Origin: Neostapfia colusana
Taxonomy: Eukaryota; Streptophyta; Magnoliopsida; Poales; Poaceae
Assembly (NCBI GenBank): GCA_030760725.1
Contig: JASWHV010000013.1
Coordinates: 39,714,699-39,778,698, forward strand
Length of the DNA: 64,000 bases
Reading direction: 5' to 3'
The notes beneath the pieces are model-generated. The model saw only the letters and a list, made by a program, of their open reading frames with translations. It was not told where the DNA came from and ran no database searches. This document shows positions 19,956-30,827 of this stretch, one piece after another. Made by a program: the position numbers and the translations under genes. Position 1 is the first letter of the stretch. Every line of letters starts with the position of its first letter.

Positions 19956-22900
19956 CTAAGAAAACAATTCCGGAAACTGTGCCTTGAGCTCATCTTCCCG
20001 TTCCCAGGTGGCTTCCTCTTCTGAGTGATGCTTCCACTGCACCTTGCACATCCGGATTCTCTTGTTTCTGGTGAGGCGTTCCATCGTCTCCAAAATCTTG
20101 TATGGTTGCTCGGCATAAGACAAATCTTCAGCTACATCCACTTCATTCATGGGTAACACCTCCTCAGGCGTCCTCAGACATTTCTTGAGTTGTGACACAT
20201 GGAATACATCGTGCACATCCGATAGATGAACCGGTAACTCTAGTTGGTACGCCACTTCGCCTTTTCTTTCCAAAACTTGAAAGGGTCCGATGTATCGAGG
20301 CGACAACTTCCCTTTCACCTTGAACCGACGAAATCCTCTGATAGGGGACACCTTGAGATAAACATAGTCTCCCACGTTGAAAACGAGTTCTCTTCTTCGT
20401 ACATCAGCATAACTCTTCTGGCGTGTTTGTGCTATCCTCAAGTTGTTGCGAATCTCCCTCACCTTCGCCTCGGCTTCTTGTAGCACTTCTGGACCAAACA
20501 CTTTACTTTCTCCTGTTTGGTTCCAAAATAGGGGAGTTCTGCACTTCCTTCCATACAAAGCTTCAAACGGTGACATCTTCATACTAGCTTGATAACTGTT
20601 GTTATAGGAAAACTCCGCATACGGTAGGTTCTTGTCCCAACTCCTATTGTTTTTGAGTGCACATGCCCTTAACATATCTTCAAGGATCTGATTGGTTCTC
20701 TCCGTCTGCCCGTCAGTTTGGGGATGATAGGCAGAACTAAAGTTCAGATGGGTTCCCATGGTTTCATGCAACTTTTGCCAAAACCTCGAGGTGAACTGTG
20801 TCCCTCGGTCCGACACTATCTTCTTTGGCACTCCATGGTAACACACAATCCTTGACATGTACAATTCTGCCAATTTGGATCCGCTGTAGCTTTCTTTCAC
20901 CGGAATGAAATGAGCTACCTTGGTTAGCCTATCAATAATGACCCATATTGAATCATACCCGGATTGGGTCCTAGGCAATCCCACAACAAAATCCATGCTG
21001 ATTTCTTCCCATTTCCATTCAGGCACTTTGAGTGGTTGCAATAATCCCGCGGGTCGTTGATGTTCTGCTTTCACCAACTGACATGTGTCACATAGGGCAA
21101 CATGTTCCGCGACATCTCGCTTCATGCCATACCACCAATACCTGCCTTTGAGGTCCTGGTACATCTTCGTACTCCCAGGATGAATGGAATAGTCGGAATC
21201 GTGAGCCTCCTTCAAAATTAATTCACGGATCTCCTTCACTTCTGGCACACAGATCCTTTTCCCGTGCCACACCGTTCCTTGTTCATCCTCTCTAAAACCA
21301 GGAGCTTTATTTTTCTTAATGAGCTGTCTAATCTCTTGTATCTTCTCATCATTCTTTTGGCCCTCGCGTATGTCTCGCTCAAGTGTGGAGTCCACTTCCA
21401 TGGCGATGGCTTCACCACTATTTACTAGACATAGATTGAGTCTTATAACCTCGTCCTTCAATTCTGCAGGCATGTCCTTCAAGCTCAACTTATTGACCTG
21501 CACTTTCCGACTCAAAGCATCAGCCACCACGTTTGCTTTCCCGGGATGATAGTTGATGCCCACATCAAAGTCATTGATTAGCTCTAACCATCTCCTTTGT
21601 CTGAGGTTGAGATCTGGCTGTGTGAATATGTACTTCAAACTCTTATGATCCATATATATTTCTGTCCTCTTCCCCATCAAATAGTGCCGCCAAATTTTCA
21701 ACGCGTGTACCACTGCGGCTAGTTCTAGGTCATGTGTAGGATAGTTCTTCTCGTGCTTCCGAAGCTGCCGGGATGCATATGCCACGACATGTCCTTCTTG
21801 CATGAGAACACATCCCAACCCATTTCCAGAGGCATCGCAGTACACTGTGAAATTCTTCTGCATATCTGGCATAACCAACACTGTGGCTGTTGTCAATCTC
21901 TTCTTTAGCTCTTGAAAGCTCGTATCGCACTGTGGCGTCCAGGTGAATGTGATTCCCTTCTCCAACAGTTTAGTGAGAGGTCTCGAGATCTTGGAGAATC
22001 CCTCAATAAACCGTCGATAGTATCCAGCCAAGCCCAAAAAGCTTCGAACTTCCCCGACATTTTCAGGGGTCTTCCACTTCTGGATATCCTCGATTTTGGC
22101 GGGATCTACGGAGATTCCTCCCTCCGAGATTATATGTCCTAAGAAGGGAACTCTCTTCATCCAAAACTCACACTTGCTCAACTTGGCATATAGTTGGTGT
22201 TCTCTCAACCTCTGTAACACCAACCTTAGATGTTTCTCATGTTCTTCTTCATTTTTGGAGAAGACGAGAATATCATCTATGAAAACCACCACAAATTTAT
22301 CCAGATATTCCATGAATACCTTGTTCATGAGGTACATGAAATATGCCGGGGCATTGGTTAGCCCAAAAGGCATGACAGTGTATTCATACAGTCCGTACCG
22401 AGATACGAAAGCTGTCTTGGGAATATCTGATTGCCTTATCTTGAGTTGGTGGTACCCCGACCTGAGATCAATTTTCGAGAACACACATGCTCCCCTCAAC
22501 TGATCAAACAAGTCTTCAATGCGGGGTAATGGGTACTTGTTTTTGATGGTTACCTTATTCAAGGCACGGTAATCCACGCATAACCTTTGGGTTCCGTCTT
22601 TCTTAGGCACAAATATCACCGGAGCTCCCCATGGTGAGGAACTAGGGCGAATATACCCCTTCTCCGTCAATTCTCTCAAATGATCCTTGAGCTCTTCTAG
22701 CTGCTTGGAGTCCATTCGATAAGGTCTCTTGTATATCGGGGCTGTCCCCGGTACTAGCTCAATTGCGAATTCCACGTCACGGTCGGGAGGCATACCTGGC
22801 AATTCCTCCGGAAAAACATCTAGATATTCCCTGATAGTCCTGATTTCCTCAACTTTCACCTCCACTTGATTTAATTTAATGTCCCTCCTAGGCTCGTGTA

Positions 22901-24425
22901 TCGTTACAAACTTTACTCTTGTGCCATTGGGGTGAGTTAGTTCCACCGTTCTGGTCGAACAATGGATGATTCCTTTATGTTTGGTCAACCAATCCATACC
23001 CAAAATAATATCTATCCCTTGTGAATCTATCACTATGAGGTTAGCCGTAAATACTACCCCATTAATGTCTAGGCTCACTTTGGGACACACTTGTCTTGTC
23101 CTTATTTCTCCACCTGGAGAGTTTACCGCTAGCATATGGTTCATTTGTGTGGTTGCTAGGTCATGCTTCTTAACAAACCCTTGAGCAATGAACGAGTGGG
23201 TAGCACCAGAATCAAACAGCAGAGTTGCAAGGTGTAAATTGGCAGGAAACTTACCAACTACCACGTCGGGTGCCTCTTGTGCTTCCTCCATAGTGACATG
23301 GTTCACCCGTCCTCTCATTACATTCTGCTGTTGTGGCGGCGCAGGCTTCTTCTTTGGGCATTTATGGGCGTAGTGCCCCACTTCACCACAGCTGAAACAT
23401 TGCACCCCAATCTTAGATGCTTGGCCCTTGTTGTCTTGGGGTTGGTTTGGGGGTCCTTGTACTGCTGGTCGAGGTGGATATGCGGGGCGAGGCTGCTGCA
23501 CAAACTGGCGTTGCGGCTGTGCTGGTGCTGCGGGAGGCCTGTAGTTTGGGTTGTACCCTCTTGGTGCTGAATAGGGTACCGCAGCACGGCTCGTCTTCCC
23601 CGTAGGTTGTTGCATCATACGTGGGCGGGTGTTGCTCCCTGAGGCCTGATGTGACCACCCCGCCTTCCTCTTATTCTCATTTTCCAGGGCCTTTAGCTTC
23701 CTTTCCACCACAAATGCTCTGTCCACCATCTTTTGAAAGCTTTCATACTCATTGGAGGACATTGCACACTGCATCTCTGCGGTAAGTCCTTCCACGAAAC
23801 AATCTTGTTTCTGCTCATCAGTCTCTATGTCTCGTGGAGCATAACGGGATAGTTGAGTAAATTTAGTGAGGTATTCCCTCACCGTCAGGTTTCCCTGCTG
23901 CAGTCCCAAAAACTCCTTCCTCTTGTTTTTGAGTTCACCTCTTGGGATGTAGCGATTGCGGAAGCTACGCTTGAACTCGTCCCAAGTGATGTTCTCAGGG
24001 TCATGATGGGCAGCCACGTAGGCGGTCCACCAATCAGCAGCAGGTCCCTGCAATTGATGAGAGGCAAACAGCACCCTCTCATACCCTTGGCATTGTATAA
24101 TCCTCATCTTACTTTCAATGGTCTTCAGCCAATCATCTGCCTCCAGAGGTTCAGCAGCACTTGCAAACTTTGGAGGTTGGGTTCCTAGAAACTCACTCAA
24201 CCTTGGTTGGCGTGGTGCAGCTTGTGTAGGTGGAACTTGATGCAAGTTGGCCACCACTTGAGTCAAGTTCTGGATGAGCTGATTTTGATTCTCCAGCATT
24301 TGGTGGAGAGGATCAACTTCTTCACGGCGACCACCCCTGTCCTGGCCTCCAGAAAGATGAGGGTTGCATGCCTCATCATTGTTGTTGGCGGGGTTGGCAG
24401 CACGTCCTTTTCCTCTTCCGGCCAT
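19956..24425 (-). CDS. gag-pol polyprotein of element E, intact, 1489 residues
   Basis: One uninterrupted frame from ATG (24425) to a stop at 19956. Gag capsid domain about residues 85-245 (LEADDWLKTIESKM; LQQGNLTVREYLTKF). Zinc knuckle C343-x2-C346-x4-H351-x4-C356. Aspartic protease LFDSGATHSF with catalytic Asp405. Reverse transcriptase about 560-790, catalytic FIDD at 715-718. RNase H with D864, E901, D926. Integrase zinc finger H1075, H1082, C1112, C1115. DDE residues D1145, D1206, E1242. Chromodomain-like tail about 1437-1489 ending EDELKAQFPELFS. Gag and pol are in a single frame, as in other chromoviruses, so products would be released by the protease. Start chosen because it is the first in-frame ATG and the N-terminus resembles gag of element C. 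No missing catalytic residue was seen. Confidence 0.97.
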   Translation of the reverse strand: MAGRGKGRAANPANNNDEACNPHLSGGQDRGGRREEVDPLHQMLENQNQLIQNLTQVVANLHQVPPTQAAPRQPRLSEFLGTQPPKFASAAEPLEADDWLKTIESKMRIIQCQGYERVLFASHQLQGPAADWWTAYVAAHHDPENITWDEFKRSFRNRYIPRGELKNKRKEFLGLQQGNLTVREYLTKFTQLSRYAPRDIETDEQKQDCFVEGLTAEMQCAMSSNEYESFQKMVDRAFVVERKLKALENENKRKAGWSHQASGSNTRPRMMQQPTGKTSRAAVPYSAPRGYNPNYRPPAAPAQPQRQFVQQPRPAYPPRPAVQGPPNQPQDNKGQASKIGVQCFSCGEVGHYAHKCPKKKPAPPQQQNVMRGRVNHVTMEEAQEAPDVVVGKFPANLHLATLLFDSGATHSFIAQGFVKKHDLATTQMNHMLAVNSPGGEIRTRQVCPKVSLDINGVVFTANLIVIDSQGIDIILGMDWLTKHKGIIHCSTRTVELTHPNGTRVKFVTIHEPRRDIKLNQVEVKVEEIRTIREYLDVFPEELPGMPPDRDVEFAIELVPGTAPIYKRPYRMDSKQLEELKDHLRELTEKGYIRPSSSPWGAPVIFVPKKDGTQRLCVDYRALNKVTIKNKYPLPRIEDLFDQLRGACVFSKIDLRSGYHQLKIRQSDIPKTAFVSRYGLYEYTVMPFGLTNAPAYFMYLMNKVFMEYLDKFVVVFIDDILVFSKNEEEHEKHLRLVLQRLREHQLYAKLSKCEFWMKRVPFLGHIISEGGISVDPAKIEDIQKWKTPENVGEVRSFLGLAGYYRRFIEGFSKISRPLTKLLEKGITFTWTPQCDTSFQELKKRLTTATVLVMPDMQKNFTVYCDASGNGLGCVLMQEGHVVAYASRQLRKHEKNYPTHDLELAAVVHALKIWRHYLMGKRTEIYMDHKSLKYIFTQPDLNLRQRRWLELINDFDVGINYHPGKANVVADALSRKVQVNKLSLKDMPAELKDEVIRLNLCLVNSGEAIAMEVDSTLERDIREGQKNDEKIQEIRQLIKKNKAPGFREDEQGTVWHGKRICVPEVKEIRELILKEAHDSDYSIHPGSTKMYQDLKGRYWWYGMKRDVAEHVALCDTCQLVKAEHQRPAGLLQPLKVPEWKWEEISMDFVVGLPRTQSGYDSIWVIIDRLTKVAHFIPVKESYSGSKLAELYMSRIVCYHGVPKKIVSDRGTQFTSRFWQKLHETMGTHLNFSSAYHPQTDGQTERTNQILEDMLRACALKNNRSWDKNLPYAEFSYNNSYQASMKMSPFEALYGRKCRTPLFWNQTGESKVFGPEVLQEAEAKVREIRNNLRIAQTRQKSYADVRRRELVFNVGDYVYLKVSPIRGFRRFKVKGKLSPRYIGPFQVLERKGEVAYQLELPVHLSDVHDVFHVSQLKKCLRTPEEVLPMNEVDVAEDLSYAEQPYKILETMERLTRNKRIRMCKVQWKHHSEEEATWEREDELKAQFPELFS

Positions 24426-24726
24426 CTGGCAGAATCAACAAATGTTAATTTGATAACATTTAGTATCATCTTACTACTTTCATTTGTTGGTACTTTGAGG
24501 TGTTGAGGCTTTGTTAAAATTTTACGAGGGTTTATATCTCACACCAAATAAATGCACTATTATTTCCTGTGGGTTCACACACCAAAGCAAAACAATCTGA
24601 AGACGAGGCTGTGGACAATTGCTCATGGCTTCCACAACTCACGTCACACACCAAGCATTATCACACCATTAACTACGTAACGACTCGACTACTCGACCTC
24701 TTGCTAGCTAGGGGAAAGACTCTACA

Positions 24727-25506
24727 CTACTCGTCCTCTTGAGCTGGCTCCTCGGGATCTTCCTCCTCATTTCGGCTACCTTCTGACTCTGCTTTGAGTG
24801 GGGAGGCTGCTGGTGGAGAAGTGCGACGACGCTTGATTGCTCGGCGATCCGGGGAGTCAGGAGTCCATGGATCACTCACAGTGACACACAGTTCATTCCC
24901 ATCTCCTCTTTCTCTCGCCTTTAAGCAAGCTCGCAGCAACGCCTCCGTTTCCTTCAGGGTGTCTCGGACATCCTGAAGCTCTTGTTGACACTCCTGCAGT
25001 CGAGTGCTGAGCATAGCAGCATCCTCCAAGCACAAGTCCATGTGCTCATGGGAAGTCCCTTGCTGCACCGGTGGATACTTGTACTCCGTAGTACCACTCT
25101 CACGTTGGAGGACATACATGTACTCAGTTTTGTCCAAGTGGCGACGATAGATGTGACTCTGGCAGGTGATGGCCTCCCAGGTGACATCTTTCTCCGCGTC
25201 AACTTGTGTTGCTCGACAAGCTGGAGAGTGGTGAATCTTAAGCAGCTGATTCTCGTGTATAATCCTCATCTCCGAACTCCATTCTTCCCTCTTCTCACGG
25301 ATGGTCCTGGTGGAGTTATAGTGGATGATGAGCTTGCCCGTATTGCCTGCGGCTTCGAGCATACGTCGAAGACGGCGCAACAAGTCTCCTACTGCCAATC
25401 CGTAGGAAAGGTACGTCACTGGACGACTCTCCTCTCTTTCGGCAAGGGCAACTACGGGAACTCTCCCTCCTGTGGACTTACGAGCGGTGCAAATCATGCG
25501 AACCAT
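24727..25506 (-). CDS. ORF0 of element E, 259 residues, upstream of gag
   Basis: Intact ORF on the element's sense strand, between the primer site and gag (stop 301 nt before the gag ATG). Residues 1-150 look globular, including RRLRRMLEAAGNTGKLIIHY and ITCQSHIYRRHL. Residues 157-200 have a heptad-like pattern (MLSTRLQECQQELQDVRDTL) suggesting a coiled coil. A basic cluster RRAIKRRRT at 221-229 could be a nuclear signal. The tail 240-259 is acidic (NEEEDPEEPAQEDE). Element B has an ORF in the same place with the same plan: globular part, coiled coil, low-complexity C-terminus. I do not recognise a named domain. Comparable orf0 genes are known in some rice gypsy elements; function unknown. Retention in an otherwise intact element suggests it is useful to it. 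Confidence 0.82.
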   Translation of the reverse strand: MVRMICTARKSTGGRVPVVALAEREESRPVTYLSYGLAVGDLLRRLRRMLEAAGNTGKLIIHYNSTRTIREKREEWSSEMRIIHENQLLKIHHSPACRATQVDAEKDVTWEAITCQSHIYRRHLDKTEYMYVLQRESGTTEYKYPPVQQGTSHEHMDLCLEDAAMLSTRLQECQQELQDVRDTLKETEALLRACLKARERGDGNELCVTVSDPWTPDSPDRRAIKRRRTSPPAASPLKAESEGSRNEEEDPEEPAQEDE

Positions 25507-25705
25507 CTAAAACAAAAGAATTTAAAATTAGGTTAGATAAATTCTCAAACAAAAATCCTATTTTGAATGAAAGTTGGGGTAAGATGAAGAAAATGACTCC
25601 TTTAATAACACTTTTCCACCCACACCTTGGAAAGTAGTTTTTAAGAAAATAGGGCCCTTAAATACGTCCATTTCTACCTAGGTCCACGTTCCTACGGGCA
25701 ACCTT

Positions 25706-25718
25706 GGCTCTGATACCA
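25706..25718 (-). promoter_or_regulatory. Primer-binding site of element E (initiator Met-tRNA)
   Basis: On the minus strand TGGTATCAGAGCC begins 4 nt after the end of the 5' LTR. It is a perfect match to the usual plant initiator Met-tRNA primer site, and this fixes the element's polarity. Confidence 0.9.
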
Positions 25719-25722
25719 CCTC

Positions 25723-28700
25723 TGTCACACCCGGTTTTTCTGAAGAAACAACCAAGTGAATATCACATGTATGCCAGGATCATTTTCTCATACATGTGAT
25801 GACAAATAGTGAAGCATCATTTATTACAAGCCAGGTGTCGAATATAAGTAAGTCTTACATAGTAAATGTCTCGATGGACAATAATAAGTTCATCACAAGT
25901 AAATAAACTAGCAGCGGAATATTATTCTTTTAGGGCTCCATCACAGGCGTTGCCCGGGGGTCTTCATGAACCTAAAAACCTTCCTCGGGTCCAAAATCTT
26001 GGTCATTATACACCACCTCATTATCTTGACCTGAGCAGCAATATAAACCAACAAATATGCAAGGTTGAGTACCAATGGCACTCAGCAAGTGTGGGAAAAT
26101 TATATCATGCATGGCTAGAACAAGGAGAGGTTGAACTCATGGTTAAAGCACTACGCAATTAATACCTATCACCTTAGCTTATTAAGCACCTTCATTACTA
26201 CATAGGTGAAATGGTCCCAATCTCCCATCCCATCATCCAATAACCATAACCATCATTTCCAATGTTAAGCTCCCCGCTTAACTTCCAAAACCATCAATCC
26301 TCTAATCATGAATAAGTCCAGGCCGCTCTTAACCGTGAGCACGGCTGTCAAGACAGTTTTGACTCCACAGAGTTTGTACCACTGTACCCACAAGTAGTGA
26401 TTTCATCCCCCGTTGCCGGGTGGACTAAAAGAACCTCCATTATGCCAGTGGCTACGTTCCACATTCACACTTCCCAGGTGTGCGGCCAAGAGATCACTAC
26501 GAAGCCTTTACAAAGGGATTCCCGACGAGCGTGGGCCCACTGAGGTTTCACCCCTAACAGCATACAAGAGGCTCCAACCCCGCTGCAGTGGCCCCCTCTT
26601 GAGCCTTGCGGTTCATATGGTAGTCCAGCTGACACCTATTCCCCGCGCCATCCAACACACCCATACTACGCCGGGGATACACCTAATTAATTGGCCAAGC
26701 TGCCCCATCTCAGCATGTGGTTGGCACTGTAAAGCCGGGTTACATGCTCCATGAACCGGTCCTTAGGATCTAGGCAAGTACTAAACACAAACCCAAGTCT
26801 CGTGCACCCAGCACACAACCAAAACATCCAACTTGCCTTGATCCCTACCTCTACATAACTCACAATGTCTCATTCAAGAGTATGGTAATATAAACTGATG
26901 ATCTCATATCCCAAATATCCCATTCTAAGCATGGCTAAGCATATGCATGTAAATAAATGACATGACAAAATAAATCCCAACCCAAGCTTCAAGGAAACAA
27001 GGCAATGCAATTCTAGGGAAAACTTCCTAGCATGGGTTTCATATTTCATTTGACAATGCAAATAATTCTATCTACACATCCTAGCATAGGATCAAAGTGG
27101 TCAAGGACACTTGCCTCCTTCTTGCTGCTCTTGAAATTGGTAGTCCTGATCTTGGAAAAGGTTAACTTGCTCTTGAGCAGGTTCTACTTCATACCATCAC
27201 ACATAGCAAAAGAAAAACAACAATCATAAGACATAGTTCACACTTCTACTTCATACAAACCACACATTTCATATTTATGAAATTCATTCACCCTTATATG
27301 TGTTGTGGTTACTTTATGTGTGTTAAGTTGTGGCTTGCATGCACTTTTAACCATGCATATATATGATTCCTACTTTTGGTGTCCACATTTATACTTGCAT
27401 ACAATGTGCCTTCACAATTTCTATCAACCCTAAACTGAATTCTTTGTATTTTAGAAACTCCATTTATCATCTACTAGTTGCTATATTTTCAGACTTATAT
27501 TCCTATGCATAATTGTATATTTTATTATTAAATTAGTAATACACATCACCTAAACAGATTAGGTTCTGGTCCTAAGTAATTTGAAATCATATTTTGACCA
27601 TGGCTTATGATGTATACTATTTCATAATTATTTTCCCTATTTTTCTTTATCTATTCTTTACTTAAAAATGTGTCCCTATACTAATAAAATGTGAATAATA
27701 GATAAAACAGATTTATTTCAGCCCAAAAATATATTTTTATCTCACTCCAAAGTTTTCTAAGTACTGAGAAAGTTTTTAATTAATTTTGACAATTATGCTT
27801 GTCCCCCTTTTAATTTTTAAACACTAGTTACATATTCAATTTTCTAAATTAAATTCTAAACAAGGCTAAAATAATGAATTCACCCCATTACAGGGTCTAT
27901 AATACTATTTTCATAATTTCCAGGGGTCTATCTACACTTATCAGAGGTGTTTTTCCTAATTTCTATTAAGTCCAGGGGTTAAAACTGATTTTTAAATGGA
28001 TTTACATGATTTTCTGGAGTTCCAGGGGCTAGATCTGAAGTTTCCGGGGCTAGCTCTCAATTCCAGAGAACCCCAGGGGGTAGCACGTAAGAATTCCAGT
28101 CTTTATAATGCGGGGCTGACGTGGTCCGTCCGATTTTAAACCGACGGCTGAGATTATAAGATCGAACCGGTACGCGGGGTTTTAAAGTCTACCGTGCGAT
28201 TTAAAATAAACGGCGCACATGCGGCCACGTTGCTCCGATCGAGCGCGGGCGGCGCTGCCGGCGGCGCACGGCGGCGGGAAGCGGCGATCTCGCCGGAAAG
28301 TTTCGGATCCTCGAGAATTCTGCCCAGAACTATGATCTTATGGCCTAGATCGGTAGAGGGGAGGTCAGGGATCTCACCTCAGGGGTTTTCTCGAGCTCGG
28401 GGGTCCTGGAAAGTGATCGGCGGCGAGGTCCGAGGCAAAACCACGGCGAAGCTCGTCGGCGTTGCGTTTACACCGTAACTCTCCGAGTTTTCTGCACCTG
28501 CAAAGTTCCCCGGAGGCGGTGGATCAAAACCAGCGAGTTAGATCAGAGTTTCCGAGCTTAGATCGGCCAGAATTCACCGGCGAAGTCTCGGTGCTCACCG
28601 GAGCGAAAATCGGCGATCGCGTGAGGAAAACTGATCGGATCGGGGGTTTTTATAGCAGGGGGAGGGCGGTGGGTCTGTTGTGATCGAGCTGGAGTCCTCT

Positions 28701-29070
28701 GGGACCAGAATTCGGCTGCGGGACGGGCTTTCCCGGTCGGTTGCGATTTCGCGCGCTCGGGAGAAAAGTCCGGGGTCGCGGGGGCTCGGGGTTAGGGATG
28801 ACAGGCGGGTCCCACCCTTCGGTGAGAGAGAGCGCGGGCGCGCGCGGGGGCGGGCTGCGCGGGAGTAGCTGGGCCGGCTGGCGGGTTTCGGCCCACTGGC
28901 CGGTTTTTTCCCGTTTTCCTTTTTTCTTTTTCCTTTTCTTTTCTGTTTTGAGTATAATTTGAATTCCAGTTTGAATTTGAATTTTTGCAAAACATGCAAT
29001 ACGTCCAAAAATTTTTAAATTCTCCTCTGAACATGGTTTGGGGTTTTGAATCAAAATTTGGGGTGTTACA
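25723..29070 (-). repeat. 5' LTR of element E (3348 bp)
   Basis: Second copy of the LTR, co-linear with 16560-19910 and nearly identical. Differences include T-run lengths near 28907 and single-base changes such as those at 25741, 25992 and 28610. It carries the promoter that would drive the element, with the TATA box at 28647-28654. Confidence 0.95.
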
Positions 29071-29075
29071 GAAGC

Positions 29076-29760
29076 CGCCGCCGCCACCCTGCCCGAGCGC
29101 GACGCTGCAACCGCGCCGCCCGGAAGAGCGGCAACCGCGTCGGCCGGCCGCCAGCCGCCCGCACCGCCCGGCCGCGCGCCGCCCGGTCGACCGCGCCGCC
29201 CGCCCGAGGCCCGGCCGCCGCTAGGCCGCCCGCCCGGGGCCCGACCGCGCCACCGGCCGACGGCGACGCCCGGCCGCCCGCCCACCGCACCGCCAGTCCG
29301 TCGGACCACCGTGCCGCCCGCACCGTGCCGCCACACTGCCGGACCACCGTGCCGCCCGCCCACAGCGCTTTTAGGCCGCCGGACCACCGTGCCGCCCGCC
29401 CAAAGCGTCGCCAGGCCGCCGGACAACCGTGCCTCCCACCCACAGCGTCGCCTGGCACGAGCTCGCCTCCACGCTGCACACCGTAGGCTGCACTGCCTCT
29501 CACGCCCGGCTACCATGTCGCCGACACGCCGCCCGTGGAGCCTTGACAGCCGCTGCCGCGTGAAAACAGCACCAAGGCTGCCCTGCTGCTGCCGCTTGGC
29601 TGCAGCACCGAGTCCGCGCTGACCGCCGTGCCGCGCCACGTCGGTGTCCACTCGTCATTGCCGAAGCTGCTGCGCCGCAAGGTTTCCGTCACCCCTGCTG
29701 CGAGCCTGCCCCGGCCACCTCTACTCCGAGCCCGTCTTGGCCGTTGCTCCTGAGAATAGG
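29076..29760 (+). other. GC-rich segment of the CACTA element, low complexity, no gene supported
   Basis: Extremely C+G-rich sequence with repeated GCCGCC blocks. Three diverged copies of about 45 bp (GGCCGCCGGACCACCGTG, then CCGCCCGCCCACAGCG) occur at about 29330-29455. It ends at a donor-like AGAATAG|GTACAT near 29759, so it could be an untranslated first exon of the transposase gene. Frames are open on both strands because of base composition. The 333-codon minus frame here starts within the repeats and runs on into LTR E, so I do not call it a gene. Confidence 0.4.
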
Positions 29761-30344
29761 TACATATGATATGTAATAGTTAATCAAAATGATACATTTT
29801 GTGGAATATAATGCAACCCGAGTTAATCAACTTTATTTATGTGAATTCTGCAATCGTAGTATGGATTGGTTTTAGTATAGAAGTTTGCATGAAGAATTTA
29901 ACGATGATAATACAAGACATCCAACAGTAGCATATGCATCATTTATGTTGCAAAAACACTATTGACTCTTCTTAGATGGTGGAAGTGAACATGCAAATGG
30001 GCATTGGGCTTTGGCAAGATTGACCATATCAAACCTAGCTATGATCTGCTTGTAGTGTTGCCGTTGACCGTCGTTTGACATAAAAAGAGCGTGCATTTAG
30101 ATTGAAGTAATTATTTATTCATGTGTTGAGCCCATGTGATGAGCTACGGCTACGACATTTTGATGCCAACCTAGTCATGTAGACACGCACTTGGCTTTAG
30201 ATTCTTTTGTGTGTGAGCTTTTATAAGTTGATGTTATTTTTGAGTAATGCAATTATGTTATATTACTTTAGATGTCTGTTCTACCAATTTGAAGTTAGCT
30301 TATTTTGATATATAAGTTTTGAAATAATTATGTTGCTTGGGCTA
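29761..30344 (+). other. AT-rich CACTA internal sequence, probably intron
   Basis: AT-rich, no ORF or repeat recognised. The abrupt composition change at the donor-like site near 29759 fits an intron of the transposase transcript. Confidence 0.35.
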
Positions 30345-30445
30345 CGTTTTCTCCCCGACCACACAAAATCCCACGAAAATAAGTATTTTCATGAGCCAAA
30401 AATGGCTGACGAAAATACAAATATTTTTGTGGGCGACCCACTTCA
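30345..30445. repeat. Internal copy of CACTA subterminal repeats
   Basis: Contains CCCACGAAAATAAG, TATTTTCATGAGCC, GGCTGACGAAAATAC and TTTTTGTGGGCGACCC, the same motifs as at 55690-55860. It marks this stretch as CACTA-derived, either original or a rearranged end. Confidence 0.7.
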
Positions 30446-30827
30446 CTGTCTCTCCCTTGTTCTTTCTTTGTCTCTCGTTCTTATCTCTCTCGAAAATCAC
30501 TCCAAAAAGTAAGATTCACGTAACCTAGACAATATGCGTCACCCGTTTCGGACCGGCCCATCTCACATGCGTTACGCATGTGAGGCGTGTAGGTTCGGAA
30601 TTGTCCCTTTTTGGACAGCCTGGGAGTGACCAAGGGGGCATGCTTATGACGAGACGCGGGGTATGGATTCGGACGAAATTTTGACGGTGTAACCTAATGT
30701 TCTCTGCTGCACCATTATCGGGCGTGCAGTTGGAGAACAACAGGGTTATGCTGCCGAAATTTTGTCTAAATCCGGACTCCCCGTCTTGTTATAAGGACGC
30801 TCCTCTTAGTCACTCTTGGGTGGGTTT
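30446..30827 (+). other. CACTA internal sequence with a 23-bp palindrome
   Basis: Non-coding. Near-perfect palindrome CTCACATGCGT-T-ACGCATGTGAG at 30562-30584. The segment ends in the GGTTT duplication (30823-30827) of the solo LTR F. Confidence 0.45.

Larger units (their letters stand above)
16560..29070 (-). mobile_element. Element E: full-length, apparently intact Tekay-type Ty3/gypsy chromovirus
   Basis: On the minus strand: 5' LTR (29070 to 25723), Met-tRNA primer site (25718-25706), ORF0 (25506-24727), gag-pol (24425-19956), purine tract TTTTAAGGGGGGTAGAGC, 3' LTR (19910 to 16560). Total 12511 bp. The target duplication GAAGC is perfect (16555-16559 and 29071-29075). The two LTRs (3351 and 3348 bp) differ at only about thirteen substitutions plus short homopolymer indels as far as I can count by eye. 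Both ORFs are open. All parts needed for autonomous transposition appear present. It interrupts the 5' subterminal region of the CACTA element. Confidence 0.95.

Noticed and set aside
28650..29651. 333-codon minus-strand frame
   Set aside because: Composition-driven: G/C-rich repeats keep frames open on both strands, and the frame crosses the end of LTR E into unrelated CACTA sequence.
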